This document shows positions 48,851 to 57,932 of a stretch of DNA of 64,000 bases, one piece after another. Location of the stretch: assembly GCA_963772585.1 (NCBI GenBank), contig CAVYXV010000007.1, positions 434,001 to 498,000 of the forward strand, in the 5' to 3' direction. The first letter of the stretch is position 1. Each line of letters begins with the position of its first letter. The position numbers were made by a program, and so were the translations under genes. The notes beneath the pieces are model-generated. The model saw only the letters and a program-made list of their open reading frames with translations. It searched no databases and was not told the origin of the DNA. The stretch comes from CAVVXN01 sp963772585 (GTDB lineage Bacteria; Planctomycetota; PLA2; JAEUHO01).

Positions 48851-49959
48851 CACGCGCGCGGAAGGTCCTGTTCGCTTCCCTCGCCGTCTGCCTCGCCACC
48901 GTCTTCGCCCTCGTCGCCGCGGAGTTCCTGCTTTCCTGGCAGCGCGCCCGGATCGAGCAGAGCGACGCGATGGACCCCGGGCTGATCGCCTACGACCGGA
49001 TCCTGGGGTGGCGTCTCGTGCCGGGTTGGCGCGGCCGCCACCGCCACCACGACTTCGACGTCGCCTACACGGTCGGGCCGCACGGCTTCCGCGGTCCGCC
49101 CCCCGCGGCGCACGGGGCGGGACGGCGGATCGCCCTGGTCGGCGATTCGTTCACGTTCGGTCTCGGCGTCGGGGACGAGGACACCATCGCCCGCCGCCTG
49201 GCCGGCGAGTTGCCGGAAGGCGACGAGGTGCTGAACTTCGGCGTTCCCGGCTACAGCACGGACCAGGAGGTGCTCCTCGTGGAGCGCGCGGTCCTGCCGC
49301 TCCATCCGGACGTGGTGATCCTCCTCGTCTGCCTGATCAACGACGTCTTCGACAACCCCCGCCCCTTCCCCCTCCAGGCGTCCCACGCCAAGCCGCGCTT
49401 CGCGCTCCGCGGCGGCGAGCTGGTCCTGGAGCGCGTCCCCGTCCCTCGCGAGAGGAAGCCTCTGGGGGCGGGCCGGGTCGACCTCCAGATGCTGGTCCGC
49501 GGCCCCGACGCGCGCGACCCGTCGGGCATCGCGGGCTTCCTGGGAAGGCGCGAGGTCTTCCGGCGGTTGGGGATCTTCCAGGCCGACGGCCGGGTGTCCG
49601 CCGACGCCTTCCTCCGGCGAAACGACGACGCGCTCGCGCTCTTCGACGCGCTGCTCGGACGCATGGAGAAGGACCTGGTCGGCGCCGGCGCCCACTTCGT
49701 CGTGGCCCTCGTCCCGGGGCGGTCCTACGTGGAGCGGCCCGGCTCCTACGCCCACGGGTACCAGGAGGTGCTCCGCGCGCGCATCCTCGAGACGTGCCGC
49801 GCGCGCGGCCTCCGCGTCGTCGATGTCGCGTCGGCGCTCGCGAAGCGCCACGCGGAGGGGTCGGGACCCTGGTATCACCCCCACGAAGGTCACCTGGACC
49901 GGGAGGGCAGCGCGGAGGTCGCCCGCCTCCTCGACCACGCGCTTCGGGAGGGTTCGTGA
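48847..49959 (+). CDS. Membrane-anchored SGNH hydrolase-like protein
   Basis: The 370-residue product starts at GTG 48847 with one N-terminal membrane segment (VLFASLAVCLATVFALVAAE). The SGNH domain has RIALVGDSFTFGLGVGDED (nucleophile Ser), LNFGVPGYSTDQEVLLVERA (Gly block), LLVCLINDVFDN (Asn block) and the C-terminal PHEGHLDREGSAEVARLLD (Asp/His). It resembles SGNH proteins associated with carbamoyltransferase and SxtJ genes that modify surface glycans or natural products. Both ends overlap neighbouring genes by four bases. Confidence 0.86.
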   Translation: MTRARKVLFASLAVCLATVFALVAAEFLLSWQRARIEQSDAMDPGLIAYDRILGWRLVPGWRGRHRHHDFDVAYTVGPHGFRGPPPAAHGAGRRIALVGDSFTFGLGVGDEDTIARRLAGELPEGDEVLNFGVPGYSTDQEVLLVERAVLPLHPDVVILLVCLINDVFDNPRPFPLQASHAKPRFALRGGELVLERVPVPRERKPLGAGRVDLQMLVRGPDARDPSGIAGFLGRREVFRRLGIFQADGRVSADAFLRRNDDALALFDALLGRMEKDLVGAGAHFVVALVPGRSYVERPGSYAHGYQEVLRARILETCRARGLRVVDVASALAKRHAEGSGPWYHPHEGHLDREGSAEVARLLDHALREGS

Positions 49960-51787
49960 CGGCGATCCTCGGCATCTCGGCCTTCTACCACGACAGCGCC
50001 GCCGCCCTCGTGGTGGACGGACGCATCGTGGCCGCGGCGCAGGAAGAGCGGTTCACGCGCAAGAAGCACGACCCCGACTTCCCCGCGCGGGCGATCCGCT
50101 CCTGCCTGGACGAGGCGGGTCTCGACGCGTCCGCCCTCGACTACGTCGGCTTCTACGACAAGCCGCTCCTCAAGTTCGACCGTCTGCTCGAGACGTACCT
50201 GGCGTTCGCGCCGTCCGGGTTCCGGTCGTTCCTGAACGGCATGCCGGGGTGGCTTCGCAAGAAGCTCCACATGGCCCGCGAGATCCGCAAGGGGCTCGGC
50301 GGCGCCTACACGAAGCGCTTCGTCTTCGCCGAACACCACGAGTCGCACGCGGCAAGCGCGTTCTACCCGTCGCCCTTCGACGAAGCCGCCGTGTTGACGC
50401 TCGACGGCGTGGGGGAGTGGGCCACCGCGAGCGTCGGCGAGGGCCGGGGGCGGGGCGTGACGCTTCTCGAGGAGCTGCGCTTTCCGCACTCGCTGGGGCT
50501 GCTCTACTCCGCGTTCACGTACTTCTGCGGCTTCCGCGTGAACTTCGGCGAGTACAAGCTGATGGGGCTCGCGCCGTACGGCGAGCCGCGCTACGCGGAC
50601 CTGATGCTGGAGAAGCTCGTCGACCTCAAGCCCGACGGTTCGCTGCGCCTCGATCTCTCCTACTTCCGCTACTGCCAGGGGCTCACGATGACGAGCCCTC
50701 GCATGGACCGGCTCTTCGGCCGGGGTCCGCGCCCGCCCGAGGCGCCGCTCACCGAGCAGGACATGGACATCGCCGCCTCGATCCAGAAGGTGACCGAGGA
50801 GATCATGCTCCGCATGGCCCGGCACGCGCGCGAGCGGACCGGCCTCCCGGACCTCTGCCTGGCGGGCGGCGTCGCGCTCAACTGCGTGGGCAACGGGCGG
50901 ATCCTCCGCGAGAGGGTGTTCGAGCGGATCTGGATCCAGCCGGCCGCGGGCGACGCGGGCGGCGCGCTGGGCGTGGCGCTCTTCATCTGGCACCAGCTGC
51001 TCGGAAACGACCGGACGGCGCTTCCCCAGGACGCCCAGCAGGGGTCGCTGTTGGGCCCCGCCTGGACGAGGGAGGAGATCCGCGCCTTCCTCGACGCGTT
51101 GGGGGCACGCTACGAGGAAGCCCGGGACGAGGACGTGCTCCTCGATTCTGCCGCCGACGCCCTCGGCTCCGGCCGGGTCGTCGGCTTCTTCCAGGGCCGG
51201 ATGGAGTTCGGCCCGCGCGCGCTCGGCTCGCGCTCGATCCTCGGCGACCCGCGGGACGAGCGATGCAGCGCACGATGAACCTGAAGATCAAGTTCCGCGA
51301 GTCGTTCCGGCCGTTCGCTCCCGCCGTCCTGGAGGAGAAGGCCTCCGACGTCTTCGATCTCCCGCCCGGCGTCGAGAGCCCCTACATGCTGCTCGTGGCG
51401 CCCTTGAAGGAGGGCCATCGCCTGCGCGTGGAAGGGAACGGCGCGACGGGGCTCGACCGCCTGAAGCAGAAGCGCTCGACCCTGCCCGCCATCACGCACG
51501 TGGACTACTCGGCGCGCGTCCAGACCGTGGACCCCGTCCGCCACGACCGCTACCGCCGGTTGCTCGAACGGTTCGAATCGCGCACCGGCTGCCCGGTGCT
51601 CGTCAACACCTCGTTCAACGTGCGCGGCGAGCCGATCGTCTGCACGCCCGAGGACGCGTGGACGTGCTTCCTCGGCACGGACATGGACGTCCTCGTCCTC
51701 GGCGACTTCGTGCTGCACAAGGACGCGCAGCCCGAGGCGATGGTGAAGGCGGCGCGCGGACACGCGGCGTCCTTCGCGTTGGACTGA
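49956..51787 (+). pseudogene. NodU/CmcH-family carbamoyltransferase, one frameshift
   Basis: With one base restored near 51262 the product is about 610 residues. The N-terminal Kae1-like domain has AILGISAFYHDSAAALVVDG, the metal-binding FAEHHESHAASAFYPSPF, LTLDGVGEWATASVG and LCLAGGVALNCVGNGRIL; the C-terminal domain has FGPRALGSRSILGDPRD and then MNLKIKFRESFRPFAPAV, CPVLVNTSFNVRGEPIV. Such enzymes carbamoylate hydroxyl groups from carbamoyl phosphate via carbamoyl-AMP. The shift falls exactly between DPRDER and MQRTMNLK. ATG 51263 begins the second frame, so re-initiation is conceivable. GTG 49956 overlaps the SGNH stop. Confidence 0.87.
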
Positions 51788-51804
51788 GGCGAAGGGAGTC
51801 GCGG

Positions 51805-52221
51805 ATGGCGATCCTCGAGAAGCCCAAGGACCCGAGCCCGACGATGCGGGCGTGGTTCGGCCTGCTCCTGGGTGGCGTCCTCGCGCTCCTCGCGGGAATC
51901 GTGACGCTCCGCTCGGGATTCGGCACCGTGCCGAAGCTCCTCCTCGCCGCCGGCGGATTCGTGCTCGCGATCTACTACGCGGTGCCCCCCGCGCGCCGGC
52001 CGATCTACTTCGGCTGGGCGTACCTCACCTGGCCGATCGGCGTCGCCGTCTCCTTCGTGATCCTCGCGGTGGTCTACTACCTGGTCCTGACCCCGATCGG
52101 CCTGCTCCGCCGCCTGCTGGGCCGCGACCCGATGCAGCGCCGCTTCGACCGCGAGGCAACGACCTACTGGCAGCCCCACCCCGGCCGCCCCGCGCCGGAG
52201 CGCTACTTCAAGACCTTCTGA
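51805..52221 (+). CDS. SxtJ-like membrane protein
   Basis: The 138-residue product has three hydrophobic segments (AWFGLLLGGVLALLAGIVTL, LLLAAGGFVLAIYYAV, LTWPIGVAVSFVILAVVYYL) followed by TPIGLLRRLLGRDPMQRRFD and a tail ending YWQPHPGRPAPERYFKTF. This matches the SxtJ family, small proteins found beside carbamoyltransferases. ATG 51805 has AGGGAG 10 bases upstream. It lies 17 bases after the carbamoyltransferase and is probably the last gene of the aroF transcript. Confidence 0.82.
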   Translation: MAILEKPKDPSPTMRAWFGLLLGGVLALLAGIVTLRSGFGTVPKLLLAAGGFVLAIYYAVPPARRPIYFGWAYLTWPIGVAVSFVILAVVYYLVLTPIGLLRRLLGRDPMQRRFDREATTYWQPHPGRPAPERYFKTF

Positions 52222-52390
52222 ACCACGCAGGCGACGCTGGTCGTGCCCGCCAGGGGAGACGCCGGGGGCGCTGCGGCCGGATCGGGGCCCGGAAGTCCTG
52301 GGTAGCGGCGCGCGTCCACCCCTGGCGGACGTCCGGCACCCTCGGTCGCGGGTAACGTCGCCCCGCTCGTTCGGATCGGGGGGATCCAGC

Positions 52391-54466
52391 ATGCGGTGCG
52401 CGTTCGTCTTCTTCGGAATCGTCGGGTCGCTGGTCGCCGTCGGGTGCGGGGGCGGAGGGAGCGGCGGCGGAGGCGGGGGGAACCCGCTCGTCCGCGTGCG
52501 CTTCCCTGCGCCGGTCTGCAACACCGAGACGGAGACGCTGCACGTCCGCGGCGTCTCGACCGGGCTGTCACCCATCACGGCGGTCACGGTGGGGGGTGTT
52601 CCCGCCACGAGCCTGGACGGCTTCCAGACCTTCAGCGCCAACGTCCCCCTCACGTTCGGTCTCAACCAGGTCGCGGTCGTCGCGACGGACGGCCAAGGGC
52701 AGCAGGATCCCGACGCGCCGGTCCTGAGGATCACGCGTTCGGTGCAGGTGGGCCCCGTGACCTCGATGGACTACGACCCGGCCACGAACCGGCTGCTCAT
52801 GCTGGACCCCAGTCCCCGACTCGTCATCAAGGACCTCGCGAACGGCCAGGTGAGGATCCTGTCCGGCGTGGGCGTGGGCAGCGGCGTCGCGTTCGAGAAC
52901 CCCCGCCATGTCGTCTTCGACACGGGCCACGGCCGCGCGATCGTCTCCGACCAGGGCGTGGACGACCTGATCGCCGTGGACCTCTCGACGGGCAACCGGT
53001 CCAAGATCACCAATACGTTCTTCAACTCGCCGGACGCACTCGCGCTCGACGCGGCGGGGAATCGCGTCCTCGTGACCGAAACCACCATCGACGCCGTGGT
53101 CGCCGTGGACCTCACGACGGGTACGCGCACGACGCTCTCCGACGACGCCACGGGGACGGGAACCGGCTTCGAGCTTCCTGCGAGCATCGTGTACGAGGCT
53201 TCCTCGGACACGGCGTACGTGCTGGACCTCAGCCTACACACCATCTTCGCGGTGGACCTCGGCACCGGCAATCGCACCGTCCTGGCCGATGACGTGACGG
53301 GCACGGGGACGACGCTGGACAGCTCGACCGAGATCGCCCGCGATCCCTTCGCCGACCGGCTGGTCCTGACGCGCGCCGGTTTCCACCGGATCTATGCGGT
53401 GAGCCTCTCCACGGGCGACCGGACGGACCTCATGTCCGAGACGGGGAACGGTCCCTCGTTGGACTACCCGCGTCACGTCGTCGTGACCGGGGCCGACCGC
53501 GCGATCCTCGGGCAGGGGGGGCGCCCGCCGCTGCTCACCGTGGACTTCGCCACCGACACGAGGGCGACCCTCCACGACTGGCACCTGGGCACCGGGCCTG
53601 CGCTCGAGACGGCGTCCGCCGTGGGCTTCGACTTCCAGCACGGCCGGTACCTGGTCGCGAACGACTTCGGGGACGCGCTGATCGCCGTCAACGCGGGCAA
53701 CGGCAATCGCTCGATCTTCCTCGAGGGGATGCAGCCGGCGGGTGGCTTCGGACGCCCGCAGCGGCTGGAGGTGGACCCCGCCCTCGGGGTCGTTCACGTC
53801 TACGGGGAGTCGCCGATCCAGGTTGCACGGGTGAATCTTCAGAACGCGTCCATGAGCGTCGTCGCCCGGCTCCCGGACGTCGGCATGGGCGAGTCGTTCC
53901 AGTTCTCGCGCGACGTCCGCTACGACGCGGGGGGCGGGCGGTACTTCGCGAGCATCGGCGGCTCGGTGAACGGGATCCTGCAGATCGACGCCCTCACCGG
54001 CGATCGTTCCATCTTCGCGGACGCCTCCACGGGCAGCGGCTTGAGCGTCACCACGGCGCTCCAGATGGCGTTCGACCCGGTGGGCGGCCGACTCTACTTC
54101 ACCCTCAACAACGGCAGCGACCTGATCGGTGTCGCCGACGTCGCCACGGGGGTTCGCACCGCCGTGTCGGTGAGCGGCGATCCGGGACCGACCACCGGAG
54201 GTGCGGACGACATCCGCCTCGATGCTGCCCGGAACCGCATCGTGGCCTTCGCAGGCCTGGGGGCGGACGTCATCGCCGTGGACATCGCGACCGGGACCCG
54301 CACCGAGCTCTCCGGACCGACGGTCGGCGGAGGCCTCCTCGGGTTCTTCGCCAAGGTAGGGGATCTCCGTGCCGACCTGGATCTCGCCATCGTGACCGAC
54401 TACGTCTACGACTCGCTCGTCCTGGTCGACCTGACCACCGGCGACCGCGTGACCGTGTCCCGCTGA
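52391..54466 (+). CDS. Beta-propeller lipoprotein
   Basis: The 691-residue product has a lipoprotein signal with Cys in VGCGGGGS (about residue 20) and a Gly/Ser-rich linker. An Ig-like domain (FPAPVCNTETETLHVRGVST) precedes a beta-propeller made of repeats ending in phrases like VDLTTGTRTTLSDDATGTG and VDLSTGNRSKITN, roughly 12-16 of them. The repeat fits SMP-30/NHL-like outer-membrane or secreted proteins; ligand unknown. ATG 52391 is chosen. It ends 7 bases from the convergent gene. Confidence 0.78.
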   Translation: MRCAFVFFGIVGSLVAVGCGGGGSGGGGGGNPLVRVRFPAPVCNTETETLHVRGVSTGLSPITAVTVGGVPATSLDGFQTFSANVPLTFGLNQVAVVATDGQGQQDPDAPVLRITRSVQVGPVTSMDYDPATNRLLMLDPSPRLVIKDLANGQVRILSGVGVGSGVAFENPRHVVFDTGHGRAIVSDQGVDDLIAVDLSTGNRSKITNTFFNSPDALALDAAGNRVLVTETTIDAVVAVDLTTGTRTTLSDDATGTGTGFELPASIVYEASSDTAYVLDLSLHTIFAVDLGTGNRTVLADDVTGTGTTLDSSTEIARDPFADRLVLTRAGFHRIYAVSLSTGDRTDLMSETGNGPSLDYPRHVVVTGADRAILGQGGRPPLLTVDFATDTRATLHDWHLGTGPALETASAVGFDFQHGRYLVANDFGDALIAVNAGNGNRSIFLEGMQPAGGFGRPQRLEVDPALGVVHVYGESPIQVARVNLQNASMSVVARLPDVGMGESFQFSRDVRYDAGGGRYFASIGGSVNGILQIDALTGDRSIFADASTGSGLSVTTALQMAFDPVGGRLYFTLNNGSDLIGVADVATGVRTAVSVSGDPGPTTGGADDIRLDAARNRIVAFAGLGADVIAVDIATGTRTELSGPTVGGGLLGFFAKVGDLRADLDLAIVTDYVYDSLVLVDLTTGDRVTVSR

Positions 54467-54473
54467 GCGCCGC

Positions 54474-57400
54474 TCACGGGATCAGGAGAACGTCGTGGTC
54501 GCCGGCGCGGGCGAGGACGGCGCCCGGCGGAGACGGCTCCTTCGGAGGCCCCGCGGCGGGGGGGAGCGCGAGGAGGAGGACGGTCTCGCCCTCGCGGACG
54601 CGGTCGATCCGGAAGCGGCCCGCTTTCCCCACGAGAGCACCCGCCCACGTCTCTCCCGGGGCGGCGCGGCGCCACCAGACGCACATCGTGCTCGCAGACG
54701 TGCCGGACACCTCGCCCTCGACGCTCATCCGGTGGACCAGCCGGACGACGATGTGCGCGGGCTCCCAGGCGCGCCGCACCTCCGTCGCCAGTCCGGTGTC
54801 GTCCTCGGGCTGGACCTCCAGCTCGTAGGATCCGTCCGGCTCCAGGCCCGGGACGCGGAAGCGCCCGGCGCCGTTCGTCCGTCCGCCCACGAGGTTCTCC
54901 ACCTCCGGGCCCGTCCGGACGGCGACCGTGCAGTCCCCGACGGGCCGCCCGTCGGGACCCCGTACCTCGATCCAGGCCGCGACGCCGCGGCGCAGCACGA
55001 TCTCGACGTCGTTCGAAGGAGGCGAAACCCTCGTGGGTCCGTCGAGCAGGGCGTCGGGCGGCAGCGCCGGAACGAGGTCCACGGCTCCCGGGCCCAGCCC
55101 CTCCAGGAGGAAAGCGCCGTTCGCGTCCGTTCGGGTGGAGGCGAGCGCCGTGTCCCGGGACCACCGCGCGAACGGTCGATCGTAGATGCTGTCGTACCAG
55201 TCCTCGGGCTCGCTCGTCGCGGCCGGTACGGCGACGAGGCGTACTCCGGCGGCCGGCAAGCCATCCTCCCAGCGCATCCTGCCCTTCACCGCCTCCGCCG
55301 CGGGAAGCCGGACGGTCGCGTCCCCTCCTTCGAGCGGCAGGGGGTGGTCGAACAGCGCGCCCCCCACCGCATCGGGACCGGGCTGGAAGACGTCGATCAC
55401 GACGCGGTCCGTCCCGGCGTGTACGGACAAGGCAGGGGAGCAGCGCCCCGCCTCGACCCGCGTCGCGTGGCCGGCGTAGAAAGCGGGCCGGGAGAGGACG
55501 TCGCCTCCGGTGGGGTAGCGGCCGCGGAGCCTCGCCTGCGCCGTCGAGACCGGGTCGCCGTTCGCGTCCAGCACCCGGACGTTCCAGACGCGCACGGGCG
55601 CGGCCTGGGGAAACGGTTCTTCCCCTTCGGCGAGATCCAGCACGACGTCCTTCGCCGGGGCCACGATCTCCCGGCGGAGGCGTAGCTGGGGACGGGATGC
55701 GCGGCGGAGCGTGGTCTCGAGAAGCACGGGGCCGGGGCGCAGCGGACCGACGCGGAAGCGGAGGTCCTCGTCGACGCTGTTCCCCCACGACCCGCCCGCG
55801 TGCGGGAAGACGCTGACCTGCCCGCCACGGTCCTTCTCGGGGACGACGACGCGGCCCTCGATCCACGCCGCCGGGGCGAGGACGATCGCGGCGTCGCCAT
55901 CGCGGCCCTCCGTCGCGGGGAGGTCCACGGAGGGCAATCGCTCCGGCGACACGTAGCCCTCGGCGCCGGCCCATAGGTAGTGCTTGCCCGGCGCGACGGG
56001 TTCGAGGTGGGCGCGGCCGTCGTCGCCGGTCGGCCACGTCCGTCCGACGCCGCCGTACCCGAATCCGACGCGGGCGCCCGGGACGGGATCTCCGGCGTCG
56101 GTCGTCACGCGCACGTCCAGGGCACAGGGGCGATCGAGAACGACGACCTGTTCCTCGGTGCCCGGCCATATGGCGCCGCCGATCTTCACGGGGTAGGCCT
56201 CGGCGTGCGCCTGGACGCGGTAGGGGAAGCCCGCAAGGAGGCTCTCGAAGCGACACCGCCCCTCCGCGTCGGTCGTCTGTTGTGGCCAGAAGCAGGGCAC
56301 GCCGAAGCGTCCGAACGGGAAGCCATCCGCTGCCGGTTCGTTCCAGCTCGGCAGGCAGGCGACCGTCGCGCCCCGGATCGGCTCCCGTTCCGGTCCGACG
56401 ACGCGCACGGCGAGCGAGGCCCCGGCGACGACCCGGATGTCCTGCTCCCGGTCGTCGCCGGGCGCGAGGGCGATGCGCGAGGGGAGCCACCCGCCGCGTT
56501 CGCCGATGCCTTCCAGGCCCTCCGTGACGTGACCCGACCCGCCGGCGACGAGGTAGATCTCTCCGGGCGGGAGGTCGTCCAGGCGGTAGCGTCCCCGCTC
56601 GTCGGCCGCGGTGCTTCGCGCCTCGTCGAGCGCGGCCCGGTCGGCGGGCACCGCGAAGACGGCGATGCCGGCGACGGGGGCGCCGCCGTCGCCGAGCACA
56701 CGGCCGTGGACGCGCGCGGCGGGCTCCAGGGCGATCTCGATCCCGTGGGAGGCCGGCGACGGAACCGGCGCTCCCCGCCGGGGCCCCGTGGACGCGCTCG
56801 TGTTCTCGTACGACCAGTCCGCCCAGACCTCGGCGTCGCCGAACACGCGCGGGGCGTACCCGGGCGCATCCGCCCGCATCCACCGGACGGGGTGCGGCAC
56901 GCGGACCCGGAAGGCGCCCGCGCCGTCGGTACGCGTCCGGACGCGCTGCACCTCGCCGCGGCGACGCCGCCCCCACACCTCGACGGTCGCACGTACGATG
57001 CCGACGCCGGTCGCCGCGTCGGTGACGCGGCCCAGCACGCCGACGGCCGCGTCGTCCACGACGAACTCGTACGCGCCGTCGTACGGCAGCCGCACGACGG
57101 CGGACGCCCGCGTCTCGCGGCCCGGCACGACGGCGACCAGGCGGGCCTCCCCCTCCGCCACGTCCCGGACGACGAAGCGACCGTCCTCGTCCGTCGGGAA
57201 GGCCCCCGTCCCGTACGAGACCTCCACGCCGAACGGATCCTGCCGGATGCGCATGCGATCCGTCGCCTGCACGCGAACGAGGCCGTGGAACGGACGGCCG
57301 TCCGCGTAGCGGGCATGCCCGCGCAACAGGGGAGGACCGCTCGGCAGGCGGAGGACGAGCGTGCGGCGCGATGTCCCGGCGGGGACCGAGACCCGGGTCG

Positions 57401-57845
57401 TGGCTCGTTCGCCGCCGCTCCCCACGGCTCGGAGCTCGTATTCGCCGCGGGGTACGTGGTCCAGGCGGAAGCGCCCGCCGCCGTCCGCGTGCGTCGTCGC
57501 CACCGGCGGGTCGCCGGAGAGGAGATGTTCGTAGAACCAACCGGCCTCGACCCGCCGGAGCGGCCCCTCGGGGCGGGAGGAGGGCAGGGGGTGGAGCGTC
57601 ACGGGCACGCCCGCACCCCGCTCCCCGGGAACGACGCGGCCCGCCAGGACGCCGCCGGCGGGACCCTCCCGTCCCGACGACGCCGCGTCGCCACGCAGCG
57701 AGCCGGCGTCCTGCCCCGCGGCGGCCCGTTGCGAGGAGGGAGACGTGGGGGGGCCCTCGCCCGGTCCCCTCGCATGGTTGGTCCAGACGAACAGGACCGC
57801 GGCCGCCGCCACCAGCGGCACGATCCACCATCCCCGTCGCGGCAT
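54474..57845 (-). CDS. Large carboxypeptidase-regulatory-like repeat protein
   Basis: The 1123-residue product has an N-terminal membrane helix (GWWIVPLVAAAAVLFVWTNH) and then many carboxypeptidase-D-regulatory/Cna-B-like beta-sandwiches marked by phrases such as HADGGGRFRLDHVPRGEYEL, DEDGRFVVRDVAEGEARLV, TDGAGAFRVRVPHPVRWMR and TDANGAFLLEGLGPGAVDLV. Such proteins are exported and thought to bind polysaccharides or act as scaffolds; no catalytic domain is seen. ATG 57845 is chosen. It is convergent with the beta-propeller gene. Confidence 0.82.
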   Translation of the reverse strand: MPRRGWWIVPLVAAAAVLFVWTNHARGPGEGPPTSPSSQRAAAGQDAGSLRGDAASSGREGPAGGVLAGRVVPGERGAGVPVTLHPLPSSRPEGPLRRVEAGWFYEHLLSGDPPVATTHADGGGRFRLDHVPRGEYELRAVGSGGERATTRVSVPAGTSRRTLVLRLPSGPPLLRGHARYADGRPFHGLVRVQATDRMRIRQDPFGVEVSYGTGAFPTDEDGRFVVRDVAEGEARLVAVVPGRETRASAVVRLPYDGAYEFVVDDAAVGVLGRVTDAATGVGIVRATVEVWGRRRRGEVQRVRTRTDGAGAFRVRVPHPVRWMRADAPGYAPRVFGDAEVWADWSYENTSASTGPRRGAPVPSPASHGIEIALEPAARVHGRVLGDGGAPVAGIAVFAVPADRAALDEARSTAADERGRYRLDDLPPGEIYLVAGGSGHVTEGLEGIGERGGWLPSRIALAPGDDREQDIRVVAGASLAVRVVGPEREPIRGATVACLPSWNEPAADGFPFGRFGVPCFWPQQTTDAEGRCRFESLLAGFPYRVQAHAEAYPVKIGGAIWPGTEEQVVVLDRPCALDVRVTTDAGDPVPGARVGFGYGGVGRTWPTGDDGRAHLEPVAPGKHYLWAGAEGYVSPERLPSVDLPATEGRDGDAAIVLAPAAWIEGRVVVPEKDRGGQVSVFPHAGGSWGNSVDEDLRFRVGPLRPGPVLLETTLRRASRPQLRLRREIVAPAKDVVLDLAEGEEPFPQAAPVRVWNVRVLDANGDPVSTAQARLRGRYPTGGDVLSRPAFYAGHATRVEAGRCSPALSVHAGTDRVVIDVFQPGPDAVGGALFDHPLPLEGGDATVRLPAAEAVKGRMRWEDGLPAAGVRLVAVPAATSEPEDWYDSIYDRPFARWSRDTALASTRTDANGAFLLEGLGPGAVDLVPALPPDALLDGPTRVSPPSNDVEIVLRRGVAAWIEVRGPDGRPVGDCTVAVRTGPEVENLVGGRTNGAGRFRVPGLEPDGSYELEVQPEDDTGLATEVRRAWEPAHIVVRLVHRMSVEGEVSGTSASTMCVWWRRAAPGETWAGALVGKAGRFRIDRVREGETVLLLALPPAAGPPKEPSPPGAVLARAGDHDVLLIP

Positions 57846-57932
57846 GCCCGCACTCTACGGTGCGGACGGGGGGGATCGTCGCCGGGTCGGCCCCCCAGCG
57901 GGCGCGGCGGTCGGGCGGCCGGGTCCCGGCGG

